This document shows positions 8,335 to 17,082 of a stretch of 64,000 nucleotides of DNA, in pieces (positions within the stretch are counted from its first letter, which is position 1; each line of letters begins with the position of its first letter). The notes under the pieces are model-generated. The model was given only the letters and a program-made list of their open reading frames with translations, was not told the DNA's origin and searched no databases. Source of the stretch: Clostridium sp031626875 (GTDB lineage Bacteria > Bacillota > Clostridia > Clostridiales > Clostridiaceae); assembly GCF_031626875.1 (NCBI RefSeq), contig NZ_JANDMF010000020.1:1-64000 (forward strand), written 5' to 3'. Position numbers and translations under genes: made by a program.

Positions 8335-8970
8335 ATGAGAGTTAGTAAGGAAATTTATAAGGAAAAATCAAAGGAAACCTTTGGAAGGCAAGCAGAAAAT
8401 TATGAACAAACATATAATGGAAAACATTCTATAAGACTTTATGATGCTTTGTTGGGAAAAGTTAAATATTTTAATCCACAAAAATTATTGGATGTAGGGT
8501 GTGGAACTGGAACAATACTTTCTAGGTTAGCAGAAGATAATGATATTAGTTTAGCTGGTATAGATTTAACAGAAGAGATGTTAAATGTGGCAAGAGAAAG
8601 ATTAGGTGATAGAGCAGAATTAAGAATTGGAGATTCAGAAAGGTTACCTTGGGGCAATAATTCATTTGATATTATAATTTGTTCAAATTCTTTTCATCAT
8701 TATCCAGAACCTATGAAAGTATTAAGTGAAATGTTAAGAGTATTAAATCCCAAAGGGCATTTAATAATTGGAGATCCTACTATGCCACCAATAATTAGGC
8801 AGATTTGCAATAACTCTTTGAAGTACAGTAAGCAAGGAGACTACAGATTATACTCAAAATTGGAAATGGATGAATTACTTAGAAAGTGTGGCTTTAAGTT
8901 ATCTTGTTTTAAGAAAATAACTTATAATTCATTTATTTTAGATGCAGAAGTGAGTAGTCAATTAAAGTGA
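8335..8970 (+). CDS. class I SAM-dependent methyltransferase
   Basis: 211-residue soluble methyltransferase of the Methyltransf_11/UbiE-like type. Motif I LLDVGCGTGT is near residues 45-55, followed by the acidic residue of motif II (GIDLTEEML) and motif IV IIICSNSFHHY. Family knowledge: SAM-dependent methylation; the substrate is unknown. It is the first gene of a two-gene operon with a MarR regulator 15 bp downstream, so its substrate may be related to the ligand that regulator senses (inference). Confidence 0.85.
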   Translation: MRVSKEIYKEKSKETFGRQAENYEQTYNGKHSIRLYDALLGKVKYFNPQKLLDVGCGTGTILSRLAEDNDISLAGIDLTEEMLNVARERLGDRAELRIGDSERLPWGNNSFDIIICSNSFHHYPEPMKVLSEMLRVLNPKGHLIIGDPTMPPIIRQICNNSLKYSKQGDYRLYSKLEMDELLRKCGFKLSCFKKITYNSFILDAEVSSQLK

Positions 8971-8985
8971 TTTAAGGAGGATAGA

Positions 8986-9429
8986 ATGGATAGTAAAAGT
9001 ACAAAGGAAATAGAGGAATTAAGTGAACTGTTTCATGGGATTGTAAAAAAATATAAATATAGAAAACTAGAGGAAGAATTCTCTAGAATTAGCACTATAA
9101 CAACTACAGAAATTGGTATAATAAACATAGTCTCTAAAAATCCAGATGTTATTCTAGGGGAAATTTGTGCTGAGCTAGATATACCTAAGAGTACCTTAAC
9201 TAATGCTATTAATAGGCTAGAAAAACGTGAATATATAAATAGGATAATTAGTAAAAGAGATAAGAGATCTTATGGTCTTCAATTAACGGAAGAAGGACAT
9301 CTTGTGCAAAAAGAGCATATAGAATTTGAGAAAAAGATTTATGGAAGTATGTTAGATGCTTTAGACACTAATGAAGAAAGAGAAGAATTTTTTAAGTTAT
9401 TAAGAAAAATTGCTAAGTATCTTGAATAA
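8986..9429 (+). CDS. MarR family transcriptional regulator
   Basis: 147 residues with a winged helix-turn-helix: the recognition region LDIPKSTLTNAINRLEKREYI and the wing ISKRDKRSYGLQLTEEG are characteristic of MarR. Family knowledge: dimeric repressor released by phenolic or other small ligands, usually autoregulated. It is preceded by AAGGAGG and lies 15 bp after the methyltransferase. Palindromes at 8231-8282 and 8287-8321 at the operon promoter are candidate binding sites. Confidence 0.88.
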   Translation: MDSKSTKEIEELSELFHGIVKKYKYRKLEEEFSRISTITTTEIGIINIVSKNPDVILGEICAELDIPKSTLTNAINRLEKREYINRIISKRDKRSYGLQLTEEGHLVQKEHIEFEKKIYGSMLDALDTNEEREEFFKLLRKIAKYLE

Positions 9430-9444
9430 ATTTAATTTGAAAAT

Positions 9445-9486
9445 TTTTTAAGGGAAGCAAGTTTTGAAATGAACTTCCCTTAAAAA
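9445..9486. terminator. bidirectional terminator between convergent genes
   Basis: A 13-bp stem TTTTTAAGGGAAG (9445-9457) pairs with 9474-9486 around a 16-base loop. It has T-runs on either strand and serves marR (+) and sdpI (-). Confidence 0.8.
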
Positions 9487-9502
9487 CTTACTATTATAAC
9501 TC

Positions 9503-10102
9503 TTATATATCCATTCTTTTTCTCTTTTTAATATAGAACAATAATGAATATATACCTGGAACTAAAATTAAAATCAAAATGAATATAGGTGCTATTATAT
9601 TAATATCAAAGAAGAATGATAAAACAAACATAGCTATTGCAACTGGAAAGGATAAATAACCCAAAAGTTTATGGGCTACTTTCCAAGTATCTTCATCTCT
9701 TATAGTCCAAGGAAGTCTAAATCCAAAGTATCTATTACAAGGTATTTTAGGAGAAAGATTGCCAAATATCATTAAGAATAAGGACACAATGCCAATTAAT
9801 AAAATATCCCTAGTTTTAGGTGAAAATAAATCTTGAAGTGGTGAAAATAATGCAAATATAGATATAATAGTAAAGATAAATATGCAAATTCTATTTAAGA
9901 ATCTCATAGTCTTTACTTTAGGATTATTATTTGACAGTTTAGCAACTGCAGGCATTTTTATATCAAATACAGCAAGTACAGCTATAAATAGAGCTCCTAA
10001 AATACAATAAAGTAAATTGCTTTCAGGCAATATAAGACTTGCGATTACGATTAATAATGATGTAATTAAAAATAATAGTTCCATAAAATTAATTTTTTTC
10101 AT
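9503..10102 (-). CDS. sdpI: SdpI family immunity/membrane protein
   Basis: 199-residue integral membrane protein with about six hydrophobic segments. The SdpI domain signature is visible: a loop near residues 113-145 with GNLSPKIPCNRYFGFRLPW followed by TIRDEDTWKVAHK. In Bacillus, SdpI gives immunity to the SdpC toxin and sequesters the repressor SdpR at the membrane. Here it lies 13 bp downstream of an ArsR-type SdpR-like gene, matching sdpRI order. No sdpABC toxin genes are present in the window, so it may protect against foreign toxins or act only as a regulator. Confidence 0.85.
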   Translation of the reverse strand: MKKINFMELLFLITSLLIVIASLILPESNLLYCILGALFIAVLAVFDIKMPAVAKLSNNNPKVKTMRFLNRICIFIFTIISIFALFSPLQDLFSPKTRDILLIGIVSLFLMIFGNLSPKIPCNRYFGFRLPWTIRDEDTWKVAHKLLGYLSFPVAIAMFVLSFFFDINIIAPIFILILILVPGIYSLLFYIKKRKRMDI

Positions 10103-10115
10103 TTTAGAACCTCCT

Positions 10116-10373
10116 CTATTTTTTAAATATATCTAAGAAGTTTCCAAGGACTTCTTGAAGTATTGAAGTGTTAATAGAATAAATAACATATTGACCTTTT
10201 TTCTCAGAACTTATAAGTTCTGCATCTCTTAAAATGTCTAAATGCTTAGAGATGGAAGGCTTAGACATATTGAAATGGTCAGATATTTCTCCAGCACTCA
10301 TATCATGCTTATTAAGTAATTTTAGAATTTCTCTCCGTGTTTCATCACTTAATGCTTTAAATGCTTTACTCAT
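10116..10373 (-). CDS. sdpR: ArsR/SmtB family repressor, SdpR-like
   Basis: 85-residue winged-helix repressor. The HTH reads MSAGEISDHFNMSKPSISKHL, followed by a wing QYVIYSI. No metal-binding Cys cluster (CxC) typical of metal sensors is present, fitting an SdpR-type autorepressor. Ribosome site AAGGAG. It is transcribed first in the pair with sdpI. A 20-bp near-palindrome sits just downstream of its predicted transcription start, consistent with autorepression. Confidence 0.88.
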   Translation of the reverse strand: MSKAFKALSDETRREILKLLNKHDMSAGEISDHFNMSKPSISKHLDILRDAELISSEKKGQYVIYSINTSILQEVLGNFLDIFKK

Positions 10374-10398
10374 AATGTAGCTCCTTTTTGTTTTATAT

Positions 10399-10457
10399 AT
10401 TTAGCTAATTAGTTAAATGTTTATTTACAGTTTATGCTTATTACCTTTGATTGTCAA
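10399..10457 (-). promoter_or_regulatory. sdpRI promoter and candidate SdpR operator
   Basis: On the minus strand TTGACA (10452-10457), 17 bases, TAAACT (10429-10434). Just downstream, ATTTAGCTAA-TTAGTTAAAT (10399-10418) is a palindrome with one mismatch per 10-bp arm and would block transcription if bound. Confidence 0.7.
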
Positions 10458-10512
10458 CTATTTTTGTTATATTAAAAAAATTAGGATTTAAAATGAATTT
10501 ATATTACAACAA

Positions 10513-10539
10513 TTAAGGGAAGTATTAAACTTCCCTTAA
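10513..10539 (-). terminator. terminator-like hairpin
   Basis: TTAAGGGAAGT (10513-10523), loop ATTAA, exact complement at 10529-10539. It lies just beyond the stop of the zinc-ribbon gene. Confidence 0.65.
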
Positions 10540-10547
10540 GATATGCT

Positions 10548-11429
10548 TTAAAATAGTTTTCTAACAAAATTTAAAACATAATTCATACCTCTAATTAAAA
10601 TAGATGGTTCAATTACTATAAGAATATAGACAAGTAAAATAATAAGAAAAGTTATTATAAATAATAGTGGGGCCAATGTGGTACCACCATTTGATCTTAA
10701 TATTTTAAGAAATCCATCCTTATCAAGTTCTTTGGATTTTTTTAATCTAAGCTTGTTTATTTTTTTAGTAGCATGTTTTATGTATAAATGATTAGCATTT
10801 AGTGAAACTACTAATGGAATAATTAAGCATATTAATAGTGAAAGCCATTTATTTTCAGATATGAAGGGTGAAAAATCTGAAGCTATTGGTGCTGCTATAA
10901 TAATTGAAAAACAAACCATTAATGCTGTGAGTATTGCACTAGCAAAAAATATTATTATTGCTGTAGCATACATCTTTCTATACCAGAACCAAAAAAAGTT
11001 AGTAAAGAAAGCTGGAAAGTTTAAAGAAAGAAAATTCTTATTTTTTTGTGATTTATTCCATTTTTTTATATAATAGTCAACATTTGCGTCAGCAATAAAA
11101 TTCATCATCTCTTCTGTTGAAATTTTATTAGCATCTCTAAGTGTGTCATCATCCAATATATTTTTACTCTTCTTTTTAAGATCATTATCATTCAATACAT
11201 TTTTACTCTTCTTTTTAAGATTAATATCATTGAATGTATCTTGGGTCTTTTTTTCAAGATTTTTATCATTTGTTTTAGTTTCATTGAAGATGTCATTAAA
11301 AGTAAGTTTTTGTTTAGTAGAATTACTTTCATTAGCTTCTTTAGAACTGTTTTTTGAAATGTGGGAAGGGTTACAATTTTCACACACATCATTTTCAGTT
11401 AGCTCTTTTCCACATTTTTGACAGAACAT
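10548..11429 (-). CDS. zinc-ribbon membrane protein with tandem Lys-rich repeats
   Basis: 293 residues. The N-terminus MFCQKCGKEL...CENC is a two-CxxC zinc ribbon (residues 3-19). Residues about 45-100 form a charged linker of near-identical units (LKKKSKNVLNDND, LKKKSKNILDDDT) with a 13-residue period, visible as 39-base DNA repeats around 11140-11260. Then comes a DUF2628-like block (FPAFFTNFFWFWYRKMY) with about three membrane segments, and a further helix at the C-terminus. Function is unknown; zinc-ribbon plus DUF2628 proteins are common membrane proteins of Firmicutes. The repeat number could vary between strains. Confidence 0.75.
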   Translation of the reverse strand: MFCQKCGKELTENDVCENCNPSHISKNSSKEANESNSTKQKLTFNDIFNETKTNDKNLEKKTQDTFNDINLKKKSKNVLNDNDLKKKSKNILDDDTLRDANKISTEEMMNFIADANVDYYIKKWNKSQKNKNFLSLNFPAFFTNFFWFWYRKMYATAIIIFFASAILTALMVCFSIIIAAPIASDFSPFISENKWLSLLICLIIPLVVSLNANHLYIKHATKKINKLRLKKSKELDKDGFLKILRSNGGTTLAPLLFIITFLIILLVYILIVIEPSILIRGMNYVLNFVRKLF

Positions 11430-11846
11430 TTAAAATCCCCCTTTAAGTAAAAAATGCGTATAAAAGCTTAAATTTAAAATAGTACATTTTCATTATACAA
11501 CAAAAATAGACAAACTTATAGGAAAAATTACTATAAATAAAAGATAGAATTTAAGTTTAATATGCTGTTTACTTAAATTCTATCTTTTATTCATAACTAT
11601 AATTCTAATTTGTAATAGATATTATATTTTCTACAATTTTGTCAAGCAGACCAATTCCAAGAAATAAAAAAATCACATAGTATTCAATTAAAAAGATAAT
11701 TAAATCTTTACTAATTCTTAAGGAATATCTAATAAAAATTTAAAGGAAATTTAATCTGTTATAGAGATAATTATTCATATACTTATATAAAAATGTTTTG
11801 CGTATACTTAAATGAAAGTATTTTAACATTGGAGGTAAAAGGAAGT
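11430..11846. other. divergent intergenic region with a 19-bp hairpin
   Basis: The region holds a long inverted repeat, arms 11538-11556 and 11571-11589 (19 bp, core AAAGATAGAATTTAAG). It lies between divergent genes, where a terminator is not expected. The frame of the next gene is open from 11793, but the preferred start is 11847. Confidence 0.55.
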
Positions 11847-13055
11847 ATGAAAATTTTAATGACTACAGATGTATTTATTCCAACAGTAAATGGTGTAGTA
11901 ACATCAATAGTAAATTTGAGCAAACAACTTTTAGAAAGAGGGCATGATGTTAGAATTTTAACTTTATCAGAAAATAACTATTCAAAGAAAGAAGGAAATG
12001 TTTATTATATAAAATCATTTGGAGTAAAAGTATACCCAAATGCTAGAGCAACAATTAATTTCCACAATAAGTATATAGAAGAAATTATTAATTGGAAGCC
12101 AGATATTATTCATTCTCAATCTGAATTCACTTCTTTTATTTTTGCTAAGAGAATATCAAAGAAACTAAATATACCAATAATCCATACTTATCATACCATG
12201 TATGAATATTATACTCATTATTTTACTCCAAGTAAGAATTTAGGAAGGAAAGTAGTAAGTATACTTTCAAAAAAATTTTTAGATAATGTTGAAACAGTAA
12301 TTGCCCCAACTGAAAAGGTAAAAGTAATGTTAAAAGCTTATGGAATAAAGAATAAAATTGTTACAGTTCCAACAGGAATAAAGTTGGATAAGTTTAAAGG
12401 AAAATCAAAAAAAGGTGATATAGATAAACTAAAAAACCAACTTGGAATAGATAAAGAGAGCAAAGTATTGGTAGCAATAGGGAGATTAGGAAAAGAAAAA
12501 AATTTAGATGAATTATTAATTAACATGAAAAGATTGTTAAAGGAACATAAGAAGTTAGTATTATTAATAATTGGGGATGGACCTTTTAGAAACAAACTAG
12601 AGAAGAAAGCTAAGATTATGAATATATATGAAAATGTAATTTTTACAGGAATGATAAATCCAAAAGAAATTCATAAGTATTATAAATTAGGAGATATTTT
12701 TGTCAGTGCTTCTAATAGTGAAACTCAAGGATTGACTTATTTAGAAGCTTTAGCAAGCGGATTACCAGCAGTGTGTAGAGCTGATTCGTGTTTGAAAAAA
12801 GTAATTATAAATGGATATAATGGGTTTGTTTATAAAGATTCTAATGAATTTTTTGAGAAGATAGAAACTATTTTAAATGATAATAATATGTATATAAGTA
12901 TGTCTAATAATGCTCGAAAGTTGGTTGAAAGATATTCAGAAGAGAATTTTGGAAATCAAATTGAAGAGGTTTATTTTAATGAACTATCAGAAAACAGAGC
13001 ATTTAGAGAAACAGTAGAGGAAGAGGATTATTACATGTTAAGGAGAAAGATATGA
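11847..13055 (+). CDS. glycosyltransferase family 4 (GT-B), diacylglycerol-glucosyltransferase-like
   Basis: 402-residue retaining GT-B enzyme. The N-terminal domain begins MKILMTTDVFIPTVNGVVTS (glycine-rich acceptor loop). The donor site holds IGRLGKEKNLD and the E-x7-E motif SETQGLTYLEALASG. The pattern resembles bacterial alpha-glucosyl-diacylglycerol synthases, but the acceptor is inference. The open frame begins at 11793; ATG 11847 is preferred because GGAGG and GGAAG precede it and homologues begin at MKILMTTD. It overlaps the next GT by 4 bases (ATGA), so the two are translationally coupled. Confidence 0.87.
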   Translation: MKILMTTDVFIPTVNGVVTSIVNLSKQLLERGHDVRILTLSENNYSKKEGNVYYIKSFGVKVYPNARATINFHNKYIEEIINWKPDIIHSQSEFTSFIFAKRISKKLNIPIIHTYHTMYEYYTHYFTPSKNLGRKVVSILSKKFLDNVETVIAPTEKVKVMLKAYGIKNKIVTVPTGIKLDKFKGKSKKGDIDKLKNQLGIDKESKVLVAIGRLGKEKNLDELLINMKRLLKEHKKLVLLIIGDGPFRNKLEKKAKIMNIYENVIFTGMINPKEIHKYYKLGDIFVSASNSETQGLTYLEALASGLPAVCRADSCLKKVIINGYNGFVYKDSNEFFEKIETILNDNNMYISMSNNARKLVERYSEENFGNQIEEVYFNELSENRAFRETVEEEDYYMLRRKI

Positions 13056-14074
13056 TTTCAATTAATATGCTATCAAGAGCTGATATGGTTAAGGGGCAAG
13101 GAGTATTATCAGCTTATAATGAGCAAGTAAATTTAGTTAAAGAAGAGTTTACAGATGAGTTCAAGGTTTTAGAAAACAAGCTAAAGTTGTGTGAGATTAT
13201 GCATTTTCATACTATAAATCCAGAATTCTTTTTTATGATACCATTTGCAAAAAGAAAAGGAAAGGCAGTAGGATATGTACATTTTCTTCCTGAAACTTTA
13301 GAAAAAAGTATACATTTACCAGTGATACTTAAAAAGATATTTTATAAATATGTGATAACTTTTTATAAAAGCATGGATTATTTAGTTACTGTAAATCCTT
13401 ATTTTATAGATGTTTTAGAGAATTATGGTGTGGATAGAAATAAAGTAACTTATATTCCAAACTTTGTAGATTCAAAAAGTTTTTATCCTTTGGATTGTGT
13501 TGAGGTTTCAGAATTGAGACAAAAATATAAGTTAGATTCAAGCAAATTTACTGTTCTTTGTGTTGGGCAGCTACAAAAGAGAAAAGGAATTTTTGATTTT
13601 ATTGATATTGCAAAGAGAATGCCAGAAGTTCAATTTATATGGGCTGGTAATTTTGCATTTGGGAAAATTTCTGATGGATATGAAGAGATTAAAAAGATTC
13701 TTGATAATGTCCCAGAAAATGTTTGTTTTTTAGGGTTGATAGATAGAAATAAGATGAATGAAGTGTACAACATGTCAGATGTAATGTTTTTACCATCCTA
13801 TGAAGAGCTTTTTCCTATGACAGTTTTAGAATCTATGAATGTAGGATTACCTATTTTGCTTAGAGATATAGATCTCTACAAAAATATTCTTTTTGATTTT
13901 TATTTGAAAGGTAGAGAAAATGGAGAATTTATAGAAATTATAAAGAAATTAAAGACAGATAAAGATTTTTATAATTCTGCATGTGAAAGATCTTTTGAGG
14001 GACATCAATTTTATAGTAAAGAACATGTTTCTAGGATGTGGAAGGAGTTTTATTCAAGAGTAAAAGCTAATTAA
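13052..14074 (+). CDS. glycosyltransferase family 4, second enzyme
   Basis: 340-residue GT-B glycosyltransferase. The acceptor domain starts ISINMLSRADMVKGQGVLSA. The donor domain has VGQLQKRKGIFDF and the E-x7-E motif EELFPMTVLE with SMNVGLP. It overlaps the preceding GT stop codon (ATGA), so the two enzymes likely act in sequence, for example building a diglycosyl lipid (inference). A VTT-domain membrane protein follows 26 bp later. Ribosome site AAGGAG. Confidence 0.85.
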   Translation: MISINMLSRADMVKGQGVLSAYNEQVNLVKEEFTDEFKVLENKLKLCEIMHFHTINPEFFFMIPFAKRKGKAVGYVHFLPETLEKSIHLPVILKKIFYKYVITFYKSMDYLVTVNPYFIDVLENYGVDRNKVTYIPNFVDSKSFYPLDCVEVSELRQKYKLDSSKFTVLCVGQLQKRKGIFDFIDIAKRMPEVQFIWAGNFAFGKISDGYEEIKKILDNVPENVCFLGLIDRNKMNEVYNMSDVMFLPSYEELFPMTVLESMNVGLPILLRDIDLYKNILFDFYLKGRENGEFIEIIKKLKTDKDFYNSACERSFEGHQFYSKEHVSRMWKEFYSRVKAN

Positions 14075-14100
14075 TTAGATATAGTTAGGAGAAAACATAA

Positions 14101-14694
14101 ATGGTTCAAGAAAGAAGTAACGTAGGAAAGAATTTAATAAATATAAGTACTATAATAGGAGTAACCATTATAGTAGTCTATATTATATATTGTATAAACC
14201 AAGGAGTATTTCAGTCTAAAGATGCTTTTAGTAATTATATAATTAGGATTGGAATATGGGGACCTATAATTTTTATATTAATTCAAGCAATACAAGTAGT
14301 ATTGCCAATCACTCCTGGAGCATTTGGATGTGTTGTTGGAGTTATAGCTTTTGGACCACTTTATGGATTTATTTATAATTATATAGGAATTGTAATTGGT
14401 TCAATAGTTGCATTTCTATTATCAAAATATTATGGACTTAAATTAGTTAAGAGTATAGTAAAACCTAAAATATTTAATAAATACATTAGTTGGGTTGAAA
14501 AAGGAAAGAAGTTTGAAAAACTTTTTGCATTAGCTATATTTATGCCAGTAGCTCCAGATGACTATTTATGTTTTTTAGCAGGTACAACTTCTATGACTCT
14601 TAGAAAATTTATAACGATTATAATACTTGGTAAGCCATGTTCTATCTTTTTATATAGTTTGGGCTTAACAGGAGTAATTTCATTGATTAGTTAA
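14101..14694 (+). CDS. TVP38/TMEM64 family (VTT domain) membrane protein
   Basis: 197 residues with about five to six membrane helices. The VTT/SNARE-associated domain is visible: ITPGAFGCVVGVIAFGPLYG followed by a helix rich in Gly and Ser, and FMPVAPDDYLCFLAGTTSM. Members of this superfamily (including DedA) are implicated in lipid flipping. Its position directly after two glycolipid-type glycosyltransferases and before a terminator fits a role in moving a lipid or lipid-linked sugar across the membrane (inference). Confidence 0.82.
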   Translation: MVQERSNVGKNLINISTIIGVTIIVVYIIYCINQGVFQSKDAFSNYIIRIGIWGPIIFILIQAIQVVLPITPGAFGCVVGVIAFGPLYGFIYNYIGIVIGSIVAFLLSKYYGLKLVKSIVKPKIFNKYISWVEKGKKFEKLFALAIFMPVAPDDYLCFLAGTTSMTLRKFITIIILGKPCSIFLYSLGLTGVISLIS

Positions 14695-14698
14695 AGGG

Positions 14699-14735
14699 AA
14701 GTCTTTCAAACTTTTTAGTTTGAAAGACTTTTTAA
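14699..14735 (+). terminator. rho-independent terminator
   Basis: A 14-bp perfect stem AAGTCTTTCAAACT (14699-14712) with 14717-14730, loop TTTT, followed by TTT. Confidence 0.88.
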
Positions 14736-14864
14736 GAGTTCAAATAGGGCTTAAACGAAATTTCTATTGACACAATATTGAATTATTTCTAGTATATAAT
14801 GAGATAAAATAGTAGAATGTATATTTGTTACATAAATATGTATTGAAATGGAGATGTAGTAGAA

Positions 14865-15548
14865 TTGCCAATTAAAATATACCTTGTGGAAGATGAAAAA
14901 AATCTTAATTTAATATTAAAAAAATATTTGGAACTTGAAGGATATGAAGTAACAACATTTTCAGAAGGAAGTTCAGCATTAGATAGAATAAAAGATATGC
15001 CAGATCTTTGGATACTTGATATAATGTTACCTGATATAGATGGTTATGGACTTATAAAAGCAATAAAAGCAAATAATAAAGGCACCCCAGTTATATTTAT
15101 GTCTGCAAGAAATGAAGAACTTGATAGGGTAGTTGGACTTGAACTTGGTAGTGATGATTATTTATCTAAGCCATTCTTACCTAGAGAACTTGTAATAAGA
15201 ACAAATAAACTTTTAGAAAGACTTAATATAAAAGGTAATAATGAAATTTTTAATGAAGAAGAATTAATAATTGAAGGCTATATTATTAATAAAAAACAGA
15301 GAACAGTTTTTTTTGATGAAAAAAAGATTCAATTAACTAACAAGGAGTTTGAACTGTTAAGTTATTTTTTAGATAATAAAAACAACTTATTATCTAGAGA
15401 GCAAATTTTGGTATCTGTTTGGGGAGATGATTATTTTGGCTCAGATAGAGTAGTAGATGATACAATTAGGAGGCTTAGAAAAAAGATGGAAAATTTAAAT
15501 ATTGAAACTGTATATGGGTATGGCTATAAGTTGGTTATAGTATTATGA
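14865..15548 (+). CDS. OmpR family response regulator
   Basis: 227 residues. Receiver domain with acidic pocket EDE, phosphoacceptor Asp52 (WILDIMLPD), Thr/Ser switch and Lys (DDYLSKPF). C-terminal winged helix with LTNKEFELLSYF and DDTIRRLRKKME. The start is TTG at 14865 with GGAG at 14850-14853; no ATG fits. The stop overlaps the kinase start (ATGA). OmpR proteins bind tandem direct repeats with about one-turn spacing. Four downstream promoters carry exactly such 11-bp repeats, so this protein is the best candidate regulator (inference). Confidence 0.92.
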   Translation: MPIKIYLVEDEKNLNLILKKYLELEGYEVTTFSEGSSALDRIKDMPDLWILDIMLPDIDGYGLIKAIKANNKGTPVIFMSARNEELDRVVGLELGSDDYLSKPFLPRELVIRTNKLLERLNIKGNNEIFNEEELIIEGYIINKKQRTVFFDEKKIQLTNKEFELLSYFLDNKNNLLSREQILVSVWGDDYFGSDRVVDDTIRRLRKKMENLNIETVYGYGYKLVIVL

Positions 15549-16918
15549 AAAAACTAAAATTTAAATCTTTAACAATAAGGATATGGGCTACATTTACAAG
15601 TGCTATCTTAATAATTGTAATGTGTATCTCATTAATATATATTTTTATTTATAGAAAGATTGATGAAAAATATATACTTGAAGATTTAAAATATTCACAT
15701 AGTTGGGTATTAAAAAATAATAATTCTAAAGCTCCAGAATTTGATGGATTTAAAAATCTTAAGGGAAGTAAGAATTTTTACTATATTTCGGGAAGTAATC
15801 AAAATAATATTATGGATATAGATCCAGATGGAAGTATGCATCCTACACCACCGATAGGTGATGAAAATAGAGTTAAAGAATGGATGGTGCGTAATTTTGC
15901 TACAAAAACAAGCATGGATGAAGAAAATTTTCAAGCATCCTATGGAAATACTAGCTATATTTTTGTAATAAGTTCAGTTAAGAAAGGAGCTACAAGTGGA
16001 TATTTTATATCATATGTACCTATTCAACATGATTACACAATAGTATATATAATATTAATAACAGGAGGCATATTTATAATAATAGGATTTTTTACCTCTA
16101 AGTTAATAGCCAATTATATATCGAGACCACTTCAAAAACTTGAATGCTTTACTAAGAAAATTGCTAATAAGGATTGGAAAGATCCTATAACAATAGAAAG
16201 TGATGATGAAATAGGTAGGCTTGCAGAATCAATGAATACTATGAGAAAAGAGTTAAAACGTGCAGATGAAGAAGAAACCATGTTTTTGCAAAGTATTTCT
16301 CATGATTTAAAAACACCTGTTATGGTAATTATGAGTCATGCAGATGCTATTATTGATGGTATATATGTAGAATCGGTTGAAAAGACAGCTGAAATAATAA
16401 GGGATGAAGCTATTAGTCTTGAAAAAAAGATTAAACAAATATTATATTTAAATACATTAAATTATGTTATGGAGAGTAATAAAGAGATTAATGAAATTAA
16501 TCTAGGTGAACTATTATTGCATATTGTTAATAGATTTGAAGTTGTTAATAGTAAAATAGATTGGGAGTTAAACATTAATGATGTATTTATTAAAGGAAAT
16601 GCTGAAAAAGTACAAGTCGCGCTAGAAAATATAATAGAAAATGGATTAAGATATGTTGAAGATAAGATAACCATTAATTTGAAGGAAGAAAACTCTTTTG
16701 TAGTATTAGACATATATAATGATGGACCTAAAATTAATGAAGAGCATATAGACCATATTTTTGATAATATGTATAAGGATAAAACAGGAAATTTTGGACT
16801 TGGACTTGCTATAACAAAGAAGATTATAGATTATCATAATGGTGAGATAAGAGCTAAGAATAGAGATAAAGGTGTAAGTTTTATAATAAAACTACCTAGA
16901 ATTCAAAAAAATACTTAA
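15545..16918 (+). CDS. sensor histidine kinase
   Basis: 457 residues. A first membrane helix lies at about residues 12-36, then an extracytoplasmic sensor of about 125 residues, a second helix at about 165-190, and a HAMP segment (SRPLQKLE onward). The HisKA domain has His253 (SISHDLKTP). The HATPase has an N box ENIIENGLRYVED, a G1 box NDGPKINEEH and a G2 box GLGLAITKK. It is coupled to the response regulator by a 4-base overlap. The sensor shows no known domain. The extracytoplasmic layout fits sensing an envelope signal, in keeping with the surface glycosylation genes downstream. Confidence 0.92.
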   Translation: MKKLKFKSLTIRIWATFTSAILIIVMCISLIYIFIYRKIDEKYILEDLKYSHSWVLKNNNSKAPEFDGFKNLKGSKNFYYISGSNQNNIMDIDPDGSMHPTPPIGDENRVKEWMVRNFATKTSMDEENFQASYGNTSYIFVISSVKKGATSGYFISYVPIQHDYTIVYIILITGGIFIIIGFFTSKLIANYISRPLQKLECFTKKIANKDWKDPITIESDDEIGRLAESMNTMRKELKRADEEETMFLQSISHDLKTPVMVIMSHADAIIDGIYVESVEKTAEIIRDEAISLEKKIKQILYLNTLNYVMESNKEINEINLGELLLHIVNRFEVVNSKIDWELNINDVFIKGNAEKVQVALENIIENGLRYVEDKITINLKEENSFVVLDIYNDGPKINEEHIDHIFDNMYKDKTGNFGLGLAITKKIIDYHNGEIRAKNRDKGVSFIIKLPRIQKNT

Positions 16919-16929
16919 TTTAAAATTGC

Positions 16930-16967
16930 AAGACTGGAGAAATATTTGAGCTCCAGTCTTTAATTTT
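16930..16967 (+). terminator. rho-independent terminator of the two-component operon
   Basis: A 10-bp stem AAGACTGGAG (16930-16939) with 16951-16960, followed by TAATTTTT. Confidence 0.85.
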
Positions 16968-16982
16968 TGTATTAGAAAAATA

Positions 16983-17037
16983 TCACATAAAGTTCACATA
17001 ATTATTTGATACTAGTACAACAATTCCTATTTAAAAT
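16983..17037 (+). promoter_or_regulatory. shared regulon promoter, copy A
   Basis: Direct repeats TCACATAAAGT (16983-16993) and TCACATAATTA (16994-17004), then TTGATA (17006-17011), 20 bases, TAAAAT (17032-17037). The same layout recurs at 18807, 20358 and 22730. The 20-base spacing is too long for an unaided sigma-A promoter, suggesting activator dependence. Confidence 0.75.
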
Positions 17038-17082
17038 TTAGATAAGGTGTAGGAATTATATTATAAATTTGGAGGCGAAAAA

